Of a DNA stretch of 64,000 nucleotides, positions 1 to 11,167 are shown one piece after another. Source of the stretch: Anaspis maculata (lineage: Eukaryota; Arthropoda; Insecta; Coleoptera; Scraptiidae); NCBI GenBank assembly GCA_949128115.1, contig OX421962.1, positions 57,205,787 through 57,269,786 on the forward strand, in the 5' to 3' direction. Each line of letters opens with the position of its first letter. The first letter of the stretch is position 1. The notes below the pieces were generated by a model, which did not search any database, had not been told where the DNA came from, and saw nothing but the letters and a program-made list of their open reading frames with translations. The translations under genes were made by a program, and so were the position numbers.

Positions 1-358
1 ATTTTTCATTATTTCAATACATATATATTTACGTTCACAAATGCTGTAGATTATTTTGCTTTTAGTCCTTCACCATAGTTGTTTTTTACAACATACTCCT
101 ATTACATTCATACCTGATACCTCTGCCATACATTTAGCTATCATTCTTTTCAAGCATTCACCCAACACCTATGATAATAATAATAATAATAATAATAATA
201 TTTATTGGTGCCTATTACAATATAATAAATTGCTTACACAAGTCAGAAATAATTCAAATAACATAAGTTAATATTACACACATACACAACACATATTAGG
301 ATAATTATGTATATCCATGCATCACACAACAAAAAATTACAGTTTTCTATATACAACT

Positions 359-2584
359 TCACAAAGAGTTACATTTAACCACATTCAAAAACTCCTGAAC
401 ACTGTAAAAAGCAGATCTCTTTAAGAATTGAACTACTTCTCGCTTAAAGTCTTTCTCGGGAAGAGATCGAACCCTCATCGATAATTTCGCAAATAATTTA
501 AAAGACATATATCGAGGCGCCTTTTGCGACAACGCGAGGCGGCAGAAATTCAACCGTAAGTCGGCCTTATGACGTGTATCGTACCCATGATCCCCCTGAC
601 GTGCCATTATGTAATCTTGGTTTTTAAATGCATAGAGCAAGCAACTAAGTATGTATATAGAAGGGAAGGTAAGTATTCCCAGCTTCACAAAAGCACTTTT
701 ACATTCCTGTCTGTAGGCAAGACCAGCGACTATCCTCACAGCCCTTCGCTGCAACCGAAAAATCCTATCCACTCCCGAGCCATTTCCCCATGCCACTGTA
801 GCATATGCAACCAATGAGTTGCATAATCCAAAGTAGGCAGTTCTCAACGTCTCTCCCGACACACTGTTTGATAGGTTTCGCAATAGGTATACGTTCTTTG
901 ACAGTTTGGCAGCCAAAGTGTCTGTGTGGCACTGCCATTGAAGTCCGGAATGCAGTGTGACACCCAGGAACCGCGCAGAGGAGACACAATCCTCATCCTC
1001 AAAATTTCTTAAAGAAAAAATCATTGTTTTGGTTTTATTGGTGTTCATACACAATCCGTTAGAGGAAAACCAGTGTAGAGCTTTCGAATGAGCCAGCTCA
1101 CCATTTTGTTTGGCAAACAATAGGCTCTCGCTTGTTACTGAGATGTTAGTATCATCAGCATAGATAGTAGTTCTAAAATCCGACAAATATGCAGATAAGT
1201 CATTGATGAAGATCAATAACAACAAGGGTCCCAGAATGGATCCCTGGGGCACACCCAGCGACAGCCGCCTCCCACGAGACACCCCCCCACGAAAACGAAC
1301 AATCTGGTATCTGTTAGATAGATATGATTCTATAAGCTTAAGGCTCATCTTATCAAAGTTGTATCTTTTCAGTTTTTTCAACAAAACAGAGTGATTAACA
1401 CAATCAAAAGCCTTGGAAAGGTCTAGGAACATTGAGTGTTGAAATTTTCCTTCTTCAAAACAGTCGACAGTGGAGTTTATGAAATCAATTATTGCATCTG
1501 CTGTACTGCAATGTTTCCTAAAACCAAATTGGCGTGAATTAAAGATGTTATTAGTCTCAAAATATTGATACACTCTAAGGCTAATTGCCTTTTCCACAAC
1601 TTTGGAGAAAATTGGAAGAAGAGAAATAGGTCGATAGTTACTAATATCTTCCCTATCTCCCTGTTTAAAAATTGGTATCACCGACGCGATCTTTAGACAA
1701 TTTGGAAAGGTGCCCGATTCAAAACATTCGTTAATCAGAGTAGTAAGGAGGCAAACAAAATGCTCGACATTTCTCTTAACAACACACGTACTCAGGCCAT
1801 ATATATCTTTGGTTTTACTATTTTTTAGTCCCCTTATGATGTCCCTAACCTCATTAATGGTTACCGGTTTCAACGAGAATGATACATCCTCCGGGATCGT
1901 ATTGCGCATCAATGCCAATGGATCGTCACCAATACTAGGAATTTTTCGAATTGTTTCCAGGGGGATCTCCACGAAGTAGTCGTTGAAATCATCGGGGGAA
2001 ATATCCGGAAGACGGCCATCGCAATCGTTACCCCTTTTTGCATTAATTAGTTGCCACATAGTTTTCGATTTATTGGCAGACCCATCAATATACTTATCAT
2101 TAGCACGAATTTTACAGCTCCTGATACATCTACGGTATTCATTTTTGAATTGATTACGAGTAATGCGCAATTCCTCGGTGCCACACACCCTCAAGAGATC
2201 ATTCAACACCTGCAAGTGGTCACGCATGTCCCTCAGATCCCGACAAAACCATTTTATTCCACAGTCACTGGTCTTGCCCACAATCTTCCTCTCTGGAAAA
2301 GACTTATTAAAAATATCCACTACTTTACTCAAAAACTCTTGGAAATGACCACCACTTCCATACGTACTCCCTGAAAATTCCCACCGTATTTCGCTTAATA
2401 GGCCGTGAAAAGCTAGGAAACCCCTCTCAGTTAGAGGTCTACAGAGTCTGGAAGTACTCTGGACCACCCGTGGACTCAGGAAAGCCATTTCGATATCCAG
2501 ACCAAAATGGTCAGATAGACCCGCATCAACGATTTCAGATGCAAAGTTGCTCTCCTCCAGGCCGGATTTTATCAGAAAGTTCAC
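359..2584 (-). CDS. LINE ORF2 protein, endonuclease C-terminus plus reverse transcriptase (5'-truncated)
   Basis: This is a 741-codon open frame encoding the reverse transcriptase of a LINE, which copies its own RNA at a nicked target. The first about 30 residues contain SDHFGLDI, the closing motif of the apurinic-like endonuclease. The palm follows, with FLDLSKAFD near residues 386-394, GVPQGSILGPLL, and the catalytic box YADD near residues 475-478. A thumb and C-terminal region end close to the repeat tail. The normal ORF2 of this group is longer because it starts with a complete endonuclease of about 220 residues, so this methionine is unlikely to be the original start. All RT catalytic residues are present, but the element cannot be autonomous without its endonuclease. 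Confidence 0.85.
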   Translation of the reverse strand: MNFLIKSGLEESNFASEIVDAGLSDHFGLDIEMAFLSPRVVQSTSRLCRPLTERGFLAFHGLLSEIRWEFSGSTYGSGGHFQEFLSKVVDIFNKSFPERKIVGKTSDCGIKWFCRDLRDMRDHLQVLNDLLRVCGTEELRITRNQFKNEYRRCIRSCKIRANDKYIDGSANKSKTMWQLINAKRGNDCDGRLPDISPDDFNDYFVEIPLETIRKIPSIGDDPLALMRNTIPEDVSFSLKPVTINEVRDIIRGLKNSKTKDIYGLSTCVVKRNVEHFVCLLTTLINECFESGTFPNCLKIASVIPIFKQGDREDISNYRPISLLPIFSKVVEKAISLRVYQYFETNNIFNSRQFGFRKHCSTADAIIDFINSTVDCFEEGKFQHSMFLDLSKAFDCVNHSVLLKKLKRYNFDKMSLKLIESYLSNRYQIVRFRGGVSRGRRLSLGVPQGSILGPLLLLIFINDLSAYLSDFRTTIYADDTNISVTSESLLFAKQNGELAHSKALHWFSSNGLCMNTNKTKTMIFSLRNFEDEDCVSSARFLGVTLHSGLQWQCHTDTLAAKLSKNVYLLRNLSNSVSGETLRTAYFGLCNSLVAYATVAWGNGSGVDRIFRLQRRAVRIVAGLAYRQECKSAFVKLGILTFPSIYILSCLLYAFKNQDYIMARQGDHGYDTRHKADLRLNFCRLALSQKAPRYMSFKLFAKLSMRVRSLPEKDFKREVVQFLKRSAFYSVQEFLNVVKCNSL

Positions 2585-2880
2585 TGATCATGAGGTCCTT
2601 CTGCTGTATGATAAAAATTGCAGCACCACTCAGACCCAGCTCCTCCGGAAACACAGACTCCTGTACATCCAGACAGCTCACACCATCGACATCCTGTTCG
2701 ACATCCTCACCAACAGACTCACAGCAGACAATCCCATCACCATCCACCTGCCTGACATACGCACATGCTATGGGGTCTGACTCCAGGATTTTTGTCTCAA
2801 GCAATGAGGCTTTCAATTTTACATGTTCTTCATCTATTTGAGATATTGTCGGGAAGGGTTTAGGTTGACCCTTCCTGACT
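2560..2880 (-). pseudogene. LINE ORF1 (gag-like) fragment
   Basis: Just upstream of the RT frame on the same strand a different frame encodes a polar stretch with EELGLSGAAIF and IIQQKDLMISELSDKI, which resembles the leucine-rich, coiled-coil-like segment of LINE ORF1 proteins in insects. The frame runs directly into endonuclease-coding sequence in another frame near 2565-2575. I read this as an internal deletion that fused the middle of ORF1 to the end of the endonuclease. The first about 50 residues of the open frame (2880-3026) do not look like ORF1 and may be flanking DNA. Confidence 0.55.
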
Positions 2881-2890
2881 TTCTTGGGGG

Positions 2891-3460
2891 CTAGTGATTG
2901 CAAGTAGGGTGGAAGGTTTGGAAGAGAACACGGTAAAGTTTTACATCGTTTTATTAACACACATTTTAATTTCACACCGACACCCGAGACGACATGAAGA
3001 TAAGCCGAACACAATCCGTATAACAATAAAGTGATAATAAAATGAACAATTAATTATTAATTTAGACGCCGACGGGCATAGCGGCCCGCCGCAATTACAA
3101 AAATGAATTCGATGAAGAGCTATGGATACTTCTAGATTTATAGTCAATGGGGAACTTCGTCGTCCAATCGGATTGATGCTCGTTTCCTCGTGCTTGGTGA
3201 ACCTGGCATACCACGGCGGTTATGAACTGAGAATTGTGCTGCCCTTGCAGCATTCCGCATTTCCTGTGGCAGCTCGTTGCTTTTGCTGAAGGCGACATGA
3301 ATTATTATAATTTATACCTAATAAAATAATTCGTACTCAAGGGATGAGCCTCTCCCTACGGCCCTTCTGTCATGTTCTTGACAATATCTATAGAGATAAC
3401 GAAAAAAAGAGGTTTGAAATCCCACCTGGTGCGTCTATACAAACAACGAGACTTTGGATT
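2891..3460. other. No gene seen; AT-rich spacer
   Basis: The sequence is AT-rich with a short GC-rich patch at about 3065-3095. I see no conserved ORF, RNA gene or clear repeat arm here. Confidence 0.4.
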
Positions 3461-5017
3461 CGGGGGTGGATGGGCCCAGGCCTTTTTTTCTCTCTGGGCT
3501 GGTGAGATTTGTGAAAGGGCCGGTAGGATAAAAAACCACTTTTAAAAATTATAAATAAAAGGCAGAGTCTTCCTGCAAAACGTTTATGAACATTTATTAC
3601 TGCAGTTTCGGGAGCCTTCAGTCTTTCGTCGTTAGAGGTGAAATAGTGAAATATTCTGGTGAAGGAGTAGGAGTGAATATTTAACATATAATGTATCCCT
3701 TACGCTCCCGAAACTGCAGTAAGGAATTTCTTCACGTTTTGTGAAAAGACTACCTTTTATTGATAATTTTTAGAATTTTACACTTACTGGTGAGCGATGG
3801 CAGATAGATTTCTAAAGACCAAGACCAAGACCAAGACTTTAATTCTACAATATATGAAAGTTTTGAGAAAAAAGATCTGGGAATGAACAAGTTTTCAACG
3901 CAGTGCACCCAGCAGCACCTCATGCATTCCAACTTTATAACATATTGTCCGACTAAGTACGTTTTCTCAACCTCACAGGGGCCACTCGACAGTATGGGCA
4001 TTTTCATTACATTCTCTTTGGTATTGCCGCGCTTGACAGCTTGGTCATCATTCTCTTCAGTGAACACCGCTTACAATCTTCCCGCAAGCATAGAGTCCAC
4101 AAGATACCTAGAACTACGTTCTCTACATAAACACTGATAATAATAAATTGACTTTATTTTCAGGCGGCATTCAGCACAGTGCTGCTTCTTCCATATCATC
4201 CAGGCAGTTCCCATTGGAGGTGGAGATTCAGTGGTGAATTAGCAGACTGCAGACTCTAATAGGCGCGAGTAATTATTGCGCATCAGGGTTGTTATTGTTG
4301 AAGCTGCCCCTACTCCTCACTGCACAAAAAGAAGTTTCCAAAAAGTCCTGTGACGTTTTAAGACTTTGTAAATAGTCCATGTCTTATTCACTTCTTATAC
4401 ATCCCACATTTTAAACTAGTAAGTCTCATCTATCCATCTATCTATAACTTTTTTGAACTCTACTACTCGACTATACCTATGTTCTTCAAATCGATAATGA
4501 GCCTCAGAAAGCTCGCTTTCCTATTGGTATCCAATAACGGGGTTCCGAGGTAGCTAGGATGAGAACTCGGATGAGAAATAAACAACATCGTTACTTATTT
4601 CTAGCTACCGATACCGACAAGCATGCAGTGTCGGACTGTCGGTGTACAGAACTGTGGCCTTGCGGCCTGATTACGGCGAGTATTTTGCGAGTCTGAATAA
4701 CGTAGTTCAATACATTTCTGGGTCTCTTTCGGGAAAATTGTAAGCGGTGTGTTCACTGAAGAGAATGGAATGAAAATGCCCATTGTCGAGTGGCCCCTGT
4801 GAAGTTGAGAAAACAAGTTGTAAAGTTATATTAGTACATGAGGTGACGCTGAGTGCACTGCGTTGAAAACTTGTTCATTTTCCCGGCCTCCATCTTTCTT
4901 CCCAAAACTTCCACTGTTGAATAAAAGTATTGGTTTTATCCTACCGGCCCAAGTTTTATAGATCTCACCGGCCCAGGGGGTAAATTCCCTTTTACTCCCT
5001 TGGCCCATCCACCCCTG
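3461..5017. mobile_element. Foldback element with asymmetric arms
   Basis: The outer tips GGGGTGGATGGGCCCA (from 3462) and TGGCCCATCCACCCC (to about 5015) are inverted. Inner arms 3883-4085 and 4732-4886 are also inverted copies; both carry the segments GCAGTGCAC and GTGTTCACTGAAGAGAATG or complements. The left arm contains about 330 bp (3541-3870) missing from the right arm, including the small hairpin listed separately. No transposase frame is visible, so this is a non-autonomous foldback. Confidence 0.7.
3575..3750. repeat. Small palindromic element inserted in a foldback arm
   Basis: TTACTGCAGTTTCGGGAGC near 3598 is matched by its inverse complement ending at 3722, with weaker pairing beyond (AAAACGT near 3577, ACGTTTT near 3738). 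It lies in the part of the left foldback arm that has no partner on the right, so it appears to be a later insertion. Confidence 0.6.
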
Positions 5018-6339
5018 CTTAGGTTCATCGGCTTTATTTCATTATTTCTTTTTTCAAATATAAATAGAAGTTGATTTTCTATGTTTTTCAAAATCTTCCT
5101 ATTGTTTTTCACCGCCCTCTCCGTCTCTCTGGTTAGTCCCCACGGACAAGTGAAGAACTGACAGGTGAAATCACTGACAAAATATAATGCATCCTCTTGG
5201 TTTGTACGCCAATCCAACACCCTTTGACCAACACCCACCCAACACCCCACATATATTTGTTTCTAAAACACAAACAACATTTTTCTAGCACTCTTAAATA
5301 AGCATTGAGGAACCTGACATTGACAGAAAGTTCAATTGTTCATGCTCCGACATAGGATCCTGATTCCCGTCTGTTTTCTTACAGTATTTTTCTTCAAATC
5401 TTATGAATGATAGACAATTTTAGTTTAAAAAAAACGTGTATATTGGCAACCAACGTTTCAACTTTCAACCTCGTTGACAGGTCTTTTTCAAAGGAATGTA
5501 AATTCTAAGAAATACAATATAGAATAATAGTGCTTAAAAATGTAATAACACTAGAATAAAAGAGTAAATAAAAGAAAGTGGTGGAAACGGCGTGAAGATG
5601 TTGACGAGGAGGTGGCACTCTTCATAAAACACGAGACAGAGCGAGATCAATAATTAACATCAATGATGATGTTAATTATTTCTGGGTCTGGATCCAATGA
5701 TCCAAATGAGCTGCTATTGTCGGTTAACACTGCTGGGAGTGATGACTTGATGAGGCAAGCTTTGAGAATGTTGTCTACAGTTCTGTGGAATTCTGGTAAG
5801 GTGTGTGATGGTTACCTCATGGCCACCATGGTCTCCTACTGTAACAAAAGAACACACTGCATTACAATTACGATAATTATACTCGACAGTGATTCGCGCG
5901 GAGTGTACTGATTTGATAAATTTTGGCTTGGTGTCAGTGACAGAAGGCCAAAATTCATCAAATCAGTACACTCCGCGTGAAACACGGTCCTCGTTTATTT
6001 TGCGTACGATGGTAGCTATATTATTATTCTGGGAGTTGATGAATATATCAGTGATCACATCAGGCATGAGACTTGAGCAAAGAGTGGAATATATGATGCA
6101 TAACTGCGGAGAAGTTGATTCCAAAAAGTGATGTAATAACTTACGTTACGAGATTAATATAGCCTTGTCATTAGGACTTGGACTTGAGGAAAGCTAACAC
6201 TTGTAGTATATAGAGCCTTCAAGTGAATTTCGCCTCAAGTCACCTATGATTCTTGGAAAATTAGTAAGAAAACATGGCTTAGCGACCAGGCTTACTATGA
6301 GAGGAAATTTACTTCAACGCTTGATACATTAAATAATCC
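5018..6339. other. Gene-free stretch with one strong hairpin
   Basis: AT-rich sequence with no ORF that I recognise. Its only structure is the hairpin at 5897-5977. A LINE- or SINE-like origin for parts of 5430-5640 cannot be excluded. Confidence 0.35.
5897..5977. repeat. Near-perfect 31-bp inverted repeat
   Basis: The arm at 5897-5927 begins CGCGGAGTGTACTGATTTGA and the arm at 5947-5977 ends TCAAATCAGTACACTCCGCG; the loop is about 19 nt. Only one or two positions differ. It is probably a minimal MITE or a transposon-end pair. Confidence 0.75.
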
Positions 6340-7797
6340 TTAGTGTGTAGCCATAACGGCGCACCGACCATCGCCTGGTACCATCGCCTGGCCCATAGCC
6401 TCGTACTCTAGAAAAAATAGATGCATTGTTTTAAATGTAAGTGTCCGCAGTGAGGCCTCGCACATCGCCTGGCTTTTCGTGTCCACAACGGCGCACCGAC
6501 CATCGCCTCGCACACGCAAAAAATACATGCGTTGTTTTAAATGTACGTGGCCAAAGTGGAGCCTCGCACAGCGCACCGCACATAGCCTGGCACCATAGCC
6601 TTGCCTCGAGAAATAGAGCATGGTATTGTTCAGACCATCGCCCATCGCACGCGATTTTTGCAGCAATATGTTGGGTTTTTCAATTTGATTTTAAGGTTCA
6701 GTAATGAAAGCAGCTCTTTTGACCATGTTTCCAGACATCGAAACTCAAATTCTCGAAAACGAAGCCTCCGAATAAAAAATATCAAGGACATTGTTCCCTT
6801 TCTAAATTCAATGTAGAATCTGAAGATGTGACTAGAATTCAAAAATATTCGTCGAGGCAGAACGTAGAGGGGTAGAAAGTAATAAACGACGGTAACCGTG
6901 TCATAAAGGGAATCTCGATTTTGATCATCGCAAAAGTAGGAATGGACTACAAACAGTGACCAAGAAGCTTTTCATCAGCTCAAAGGGAATTTTGCTGGAG
7001 ATCCACAAACTTTCGAGAAAAAAAATCTGAAGTATGGAAAGCTGCGCAGTGTATTTTTTTTTGGCACCAGGTGGATATGCAATCCCCCAAACGGAATGGA
7101 AATGAAACTAAAAGGAAGATAAAACACACCAGCGGAGCTGGGGAGCAAGAAAGGGGTGTTGGGAAGGGAAAGCTAAAAATAACGCGTCGTAAATTTGAAA
7201 AAAAAGGGCGAAATAACGCAAGAAATAGTAATAAAACCACCAAAAGACATTGGTTTTGTGGCAATATGCTACCAATAGACACCAACGGGACTGAGGAGCA
7301 AAATGGGGGTGTTGGGCGGGAAGAAGCTAAAAAGAACGCGTTGTAAAACAAGGAACAGAGCTAAAAATCACAGAAATCGTTATAATTGAAAAAAATTGAA
7401 GAGAAGGAATACATCACACATAAAGGGAAGAAAGTTGCAAAAAAAGGGCAGTCGACGCGTGTAAGGAAAGGATGAAATGCAGGAAAAATAGCGGAAGAGC
7501 GCAAAGAAAGAATAACAACGCATGGAAAGTATCGCGCAAAAATAGTTGAAGTACGTTCAAAAAGAAGGAATAAAACACAGAAAACGGGAAGAAAGTCGCG
7601 AAATATAGGTACCTAGTTGAAACGTGTAATTTCTCTATTTGGTTTTCATTTCATATTGGTGTTTTCTTTTTACATCCCCGACCCACCACCCAACGAGGAG
7701 GGGAAGTATTGTGAACGCGCTAAAAATTTTTTTCGAGATGAATACGGATATATCCATTTTGAGGTCCCCCAAGACGATTTAGAACATTTTTGGAGTG

Positions 7798-7842
7798 ATG
7801 TCTGTCTGTATGTGTGTCTGTCTGTGTGTCTTGTCTGTAACC
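7798..7842. repeat. Degenerate TCTG/TGTG microsatellite
   Basis: An interrupted run of TCTG, TGTG and TCTT units. It is followed by TTACAGCCGCAGCGTTGATC, which looks like part of a dispersed repeat rather than unique sequence. Confidence 0.6.
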
Positions 7843-8054
7843 TTCTACGATTACAGCCGCAGCGTTGATCCGATCGACTTAAAATTCGGCATGCGGACAT
7901 TGTTGGTCCCTGGAATGAGCCCATTAGTTTTTGGCTCTTATCTGTCAAACGGAAATGCCACTACCAAAGAATGATAGATGTTATACATGACGGAACTTGA
8001 CTTGCAATATACCGCTTGAGAGTCCATAAAAAACTGTATTCAGAACAGTTAAAA

Positions 8055-8890
8055 GTTTTTCCCTATCTGTCATCTGTCAAATAATAAAAAATGTCAAAAT
8101 TCAAAACTTTACCATTCAATTATTCAAAATCTATCAGATGGATTAGGACCAAATTTCGCAGCAAGCAACAAAACAAAAGAGCCAAATCAAGTCTGGAGTT
8201 GCAATCTTCCACCATTTTCCAGTCGAGCGGTATGAATTTTCAAAATTTCTCCTATCCGTTGCCACCTGAGAGGGCTTCTCGCCCGAATTTTGACCAGAAC
8301 GACTCGCCTTTGATGCAGGACTCCACTCAAAAATTCATTACTGCTCGGCGATCAACTTTTTTCGAAAAAGTCAAACTGATATCGAAAGTATATTTAATTG
8401 GGCGTCGTGTAGTCCCATTTTCAAAATCGGCACGGTTCCGGTTTTCTGACGGTAATTTTTTCAAAATGAAATAAGTATATTCTGTGAATTTGAGAAAACT
8501 ACTATGCCAACTTTGACATGCGGTGAGCCCCACAAAATATTCATTTTAGGTGCAGACATGCTGGGAATGAAAGTTGGAGAAAAAATTAAATTAATTTTTG
8601 GAAAGAAAATTTTTGAAATCGAACTCACGGTTTCCGAGTTTTCATCTCTAGAAAAACCGCAAATTTTCCAACTTTTAATCCCGTGAACAGATTTTTATCT
8701 TTTTCTTTCAAACAAGAGGCTACTGGCTCTTGAACATTTTCGAATGATTTTCTTCTCAATATCCCGGGAATTCCCCTGTTGAAAATGTAAAACAGGTTTG
8801 GGTTATCGAAACCGGATAAAATGATGGAGCTTAAAGTGAAGCCGTAATTGACGATCTTCATAATAAGATGATTTGGATTTTTTTTTGAGG
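8055..8890 (+). repeat. Dispersed repeat, copy 1 (partner at 41830-42660)
   Basis: This roughly 800-bp segment is colinear with 41830-42660 in the same orientation. Shared blocks, in order, are CATCTGTCAAATAATAAAAA, CAAAATCTATC, TTGGGCGTCGTGTAG or TGGGCGTCGTGTAG, GTGAGCCCCAC or ATGAGCCCCAC, and AATGATGGAG. Divergence is moderate and neither copy has a long open frame, so it is an old non-coding element. Confidence 0.75.
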
Positions 8891-8929
8891 TTTTCCTGGT
8901 AAATTCAAGTTTTCAAAATTTTCTATTTT

Positions 8930-9300
8930 CCTGCAAACTATTTTCAATGTTTCTGTGGTGCCAGTTTCGGATCGATCACCTACTAATGCATCTGACTGCC
9001 TCACTCGCTTTTCTTTTACATTATTTGGTTCCTATAATGAAAACATGCAAATTTGTAACTTTTTCGCTTGTGAACAGATTTATACTAACCTTCTTCAAAC
9101 AAAAGGTAATTGATTCTTGAACATTTCCAGGCAATTTCTCTTGAAATTCTTCAAGTTTTCCGAGAGTTTCCCGCTTTGAAATCCACCGGCCTAGCTCATC
9201 AAGACGAAACTCAAATGATGGAGCTCTAAATGAATCCCTAATTAGAGAAAATATCTCAATTCTTCAATATTTCTCTCCAATTTCCCACCCGAAGGAACAT
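8930..9300 (+). repeat. Dispersed repeat (partner at 25660-26070)
   Basis: TTCTGTGGTGCCAGTTTC, CTGACTGCCTCACTCGCTTT and a downstream TGATTCTTGAACATT block recur in the same order at 25660-26070 in the Prp4 intron. No coding potential is seen. Confidence 0.7.
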
Positions 9301-9318
9301 CATTTCTGGCTTGGGGTT

Positions 9319-9740
9319 AGGGGGTTGACGGTAAAACATGACACGTGTCATGAAAAAACGGCTTACTGTTTTCAGAAATCGACCTGTTCGAGCGTTTTTT
9401 CCGAAATAAATAACTATGGAAAAAAAAAAAGAATTTTATTCCGGACTGTTAAGTAAAACTGGGGTTCCTCAAAGCTTCATGGTGAAACGTCCGATCTAAT
9501 TTTCAATGGTAGATCTGAATAGAGTTTTTGACAAGCTTTCCAACGAGCCCAAACAAGACATAGGGTGCCATTTGAAAAAGAAAAAAATACTAAGGGTGGC
9601 TTGGGGCTAGGGGGTTGACGGTAGAACATGACACGTGTCATGAAAAAACGGCTTACCGTTTTTAGAAATCGACCTGTTCGAGCGTTTTTTCCGAAATAAA
9701 TATGGAAAAAAGTTATGAATTTTATTCCGGACTTTTGAAT
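9319..9740 (+). repeat. Direct repeat, two units of about 130 bp
   Basis: Unit 1 begins GGCTTGGGGTTAGGGGGTTG at about 9319 and unit 2 begins GGCTTGGGGCTAGGGGGTTG at about 9597. Both continue through ACATGACACGTGTCATG (a 12-bp palindrome, GACACGTGTC core), GAAATCGACCTGTTCGAGCG and TTTATTCCGGACT. The about 150 bp between the units is unrelated. Confidence 0.75.
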
Positions 9741-10209
9741 AACCCTGTATTTGCGTATTTTCTTCCTAATAACAATCACCAAATAATTAGAAAGTCAAAA
9801 CTTCGGGCACTACCTATACGTATAATAACGTATAATAACAGTAGGTAGCTTTCGGACAAGGTGATGGTCTAGGCGAAGGTGCCAGGCTATGGTGCTATGG
9901 TCGAGGCGAGGGTACGAGGCTATGGGCGAGGCGATGGTACCAGGCGATGGTCGGTGCGCCGTTATGGCCATACACTAACACAGGTGTGTGTAGACTGTAA
10001 GTTAGTATAAATCTTACGCAAACAATGACTTTACCTACCGATTCCGTTCATATGTACTGACATCCTTGGCTCTTCCTGTTGGTTTCGTGGATCTTACAAA
10101 TATCCTCCATTTGAAACAGCAATTAGGTTGTATAATTCGTACTGCTGTAACGAAAAAAAAAATTATTCTGTCATGCATAACTGTTAAGACCTAATCACAA
10201 TACACTTAC

Positions 10210-10830
10210 TTTTACTTACTTAATCCGGAGTCTTCCTACCGTTCGGTGTAAGACTATAGGGCCCGAATTCAGCTTGTTCTGTTTATTCTGTTCATGCATT
10301 CCATCCTGTTCAACGCATCGATCTCCCACCTGCTGATCTCCTCCGCTACATGCCTCACCTCTTCCCGCCAGGTTTTTCTTGGTCTGCCTCTTCTAGTTCT
10401 TCCGAAAGTTTTTCCCTGTGCTCTCGCCTCATACACTCTCATGGGTTTCGTCTTTAACTACTGCTCTTTGAAAATCTTGTTCCCGATTCTGTCCCTTTTT
10501 GTCTTCCCCTCTATTTTTCGTATCGTAGGGATCTCGTCTCTGCAGCATTCACTCGACTCTCGTACTTTCTTGTCAGGGTCCACGAGTCGCTCCCATAAAA
10601 TCAGTGTTGGAGTCACCACCTTCTTCACTACCTCAACCTTTATTTCCTTTGTAACTTCTCTCTTCCCGAAAAATGTTTTTCTCATGGACCATGGGAGTTG
10701 TATATTCTTCGCACCCATTTCGCACCATAGCAATTCTTTCACTCACTTCTCTGTCCTGTCTTCCGTTCCCTTCAATTATTGTTCCTAGATATTTGTAGTG
10801 CTCTACTTGTTCGATGTTCGATAACAATAG
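10210..10830 (-). pseudogene. RTE/craack-type LINE, 3' end of the reverse transcriptase ORF
   Basis: On the minus strand, overlapping open stretches encode EHYKYLGTIIEGNGRQ and, after a frameshift, KKVVTPTLILWERLVD, KKVRESSE and IRKIEGKTKRDRI. This is the order seen at the C-terminal end of RTE-clade RT ORFs, with the YLG..I box, the (V)VTPTLLYG-type box and the R(K)IEG.(T)RRDRI box. In intact elements the middle motif reads LLYGSE; here it is LILWER, so the copy has decayed. The 164-codon plus-strand frame over the same bases is its shadow. The 3' boundary near 10210 is approximate. Confidence 0.75.
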
Positions 10831-10859
10831 ACACTAACGTAAAATTGCACTTATTGTTG

Positions 10860-11164
10860 TGGAGCACGTGCATTTTGACACTTTGATGCGGCATTGCCGA
10901 ATGGTCAAAAGGGTACAGGGGGAATCAGATTGGCAGGTCCACATTTCGCTCTTATGTCGCCAAGATGTGACATTTTGCTTTTTGACAGCCGTGCAGCGTT
11001 GCCACGTGTCGCGGCTGGGGTCTGTCGCGCTTATGGGCTGTCGCGGTAACTGCCTGTCACCGAACAGAACAATCTAAAGGGTGAAGAACCGAAGAATCCG
11101 ACGAAGGAGCCACCAAATCAATGATAAATATTTAGTGAATTTACAAATTTGGGAAGGGCAAATC
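10860..11164 (+). promoter_or_regulatory. Presumed Cog7 promoter and 5' UTR with two CACGTG E-boxes
   Basis: The 300 bp before the Cog7 start codon contain CACGTG at 10865-10870 and 11003-11008. The second lies in GCCACGTGTC, whose complement contains ACGTGGC, the mammalian Golgi-stress element (GASE). No TATA box is evident. This is a candidate only; a 7-mer match is weak evidence. Confidence 0.35.
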
Positions 11165-11167
11165 ATG
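11165..11167 (+). other. Cog7: Cog7 start codon alone at the end of its exon
   Basis: The ATG at 11165-11167 is followed at once by a GTAACT donor. A 54-nt intron ends TTTTAG at 11221 and coding resumes GAC ATC AGT, giving M-DISSFSDDNFD, which aligns with the N-terminal MDFSKFLADDFD pattern of the family. No other in-frame ATG lies at the right distance. Confidence 0.8.

Larger units (their letters stand above)
172..2890 (-). mobile_element. CR1/Jockey-type non-LTR retrotransposon, internally deleted
   Basis: Read on the minus strand, this copy runs from an ORF1 remnant through the last part of the endonuclease and a full reverse transcriptase to a 3' tail of TTA/TAT repeats (plus-strand 172-201, an AAT microsatellite). 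A short tandem-repeat tail instead of poly(A) is usual in CR1/I/Jockey-group LINEs. The RT frame has no internal stop, so the copy looks young, but most of ORF1 and nearly all of the endonuclease are missing. Clade assignment (CR1 or Daphne-like) is by eye. Confidence 0.85.
6340..9978. mobile_element. 3.6-kb long-TIR element filled with older repeats
   Basis: The ends are inverted: TTAGTGT..GCCATAACGGCGCACC at 6340 and its complement ending ACACTAA at 9978. The arms continue for about 75 bp with GACCATCGCCTGGTACCATCGC-type sequence. A unit containing GTTGTTTTAAATGTA is repeated at about 6425 and 6530. The interior holds dispersed repeat copies (8055-8890 and 8930-9300), a TCTG-rich microsatellite and a direct repeat. 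No transposase is recognisable, so it was mobilised in trans or the TIRs bracket an older mosaic. Confidence 0.65.

Noticed and set aside
7071..7346. 91-codon lysine/glycine-rich ORF and its 123-codon antisense partner
   Set aside because: Purine-biased repetitive sequence inside the 6.3-10 kb TIR element keeps both strands open; nothing domain-like is seen.
10294..10788. 164-codon plus-strand ORF, serine/phenylalanine rich
   Set aside because: It is the antisense shadow of the RTE reverse transcriptase fragment on the minus strand, which has recognisable motifs.
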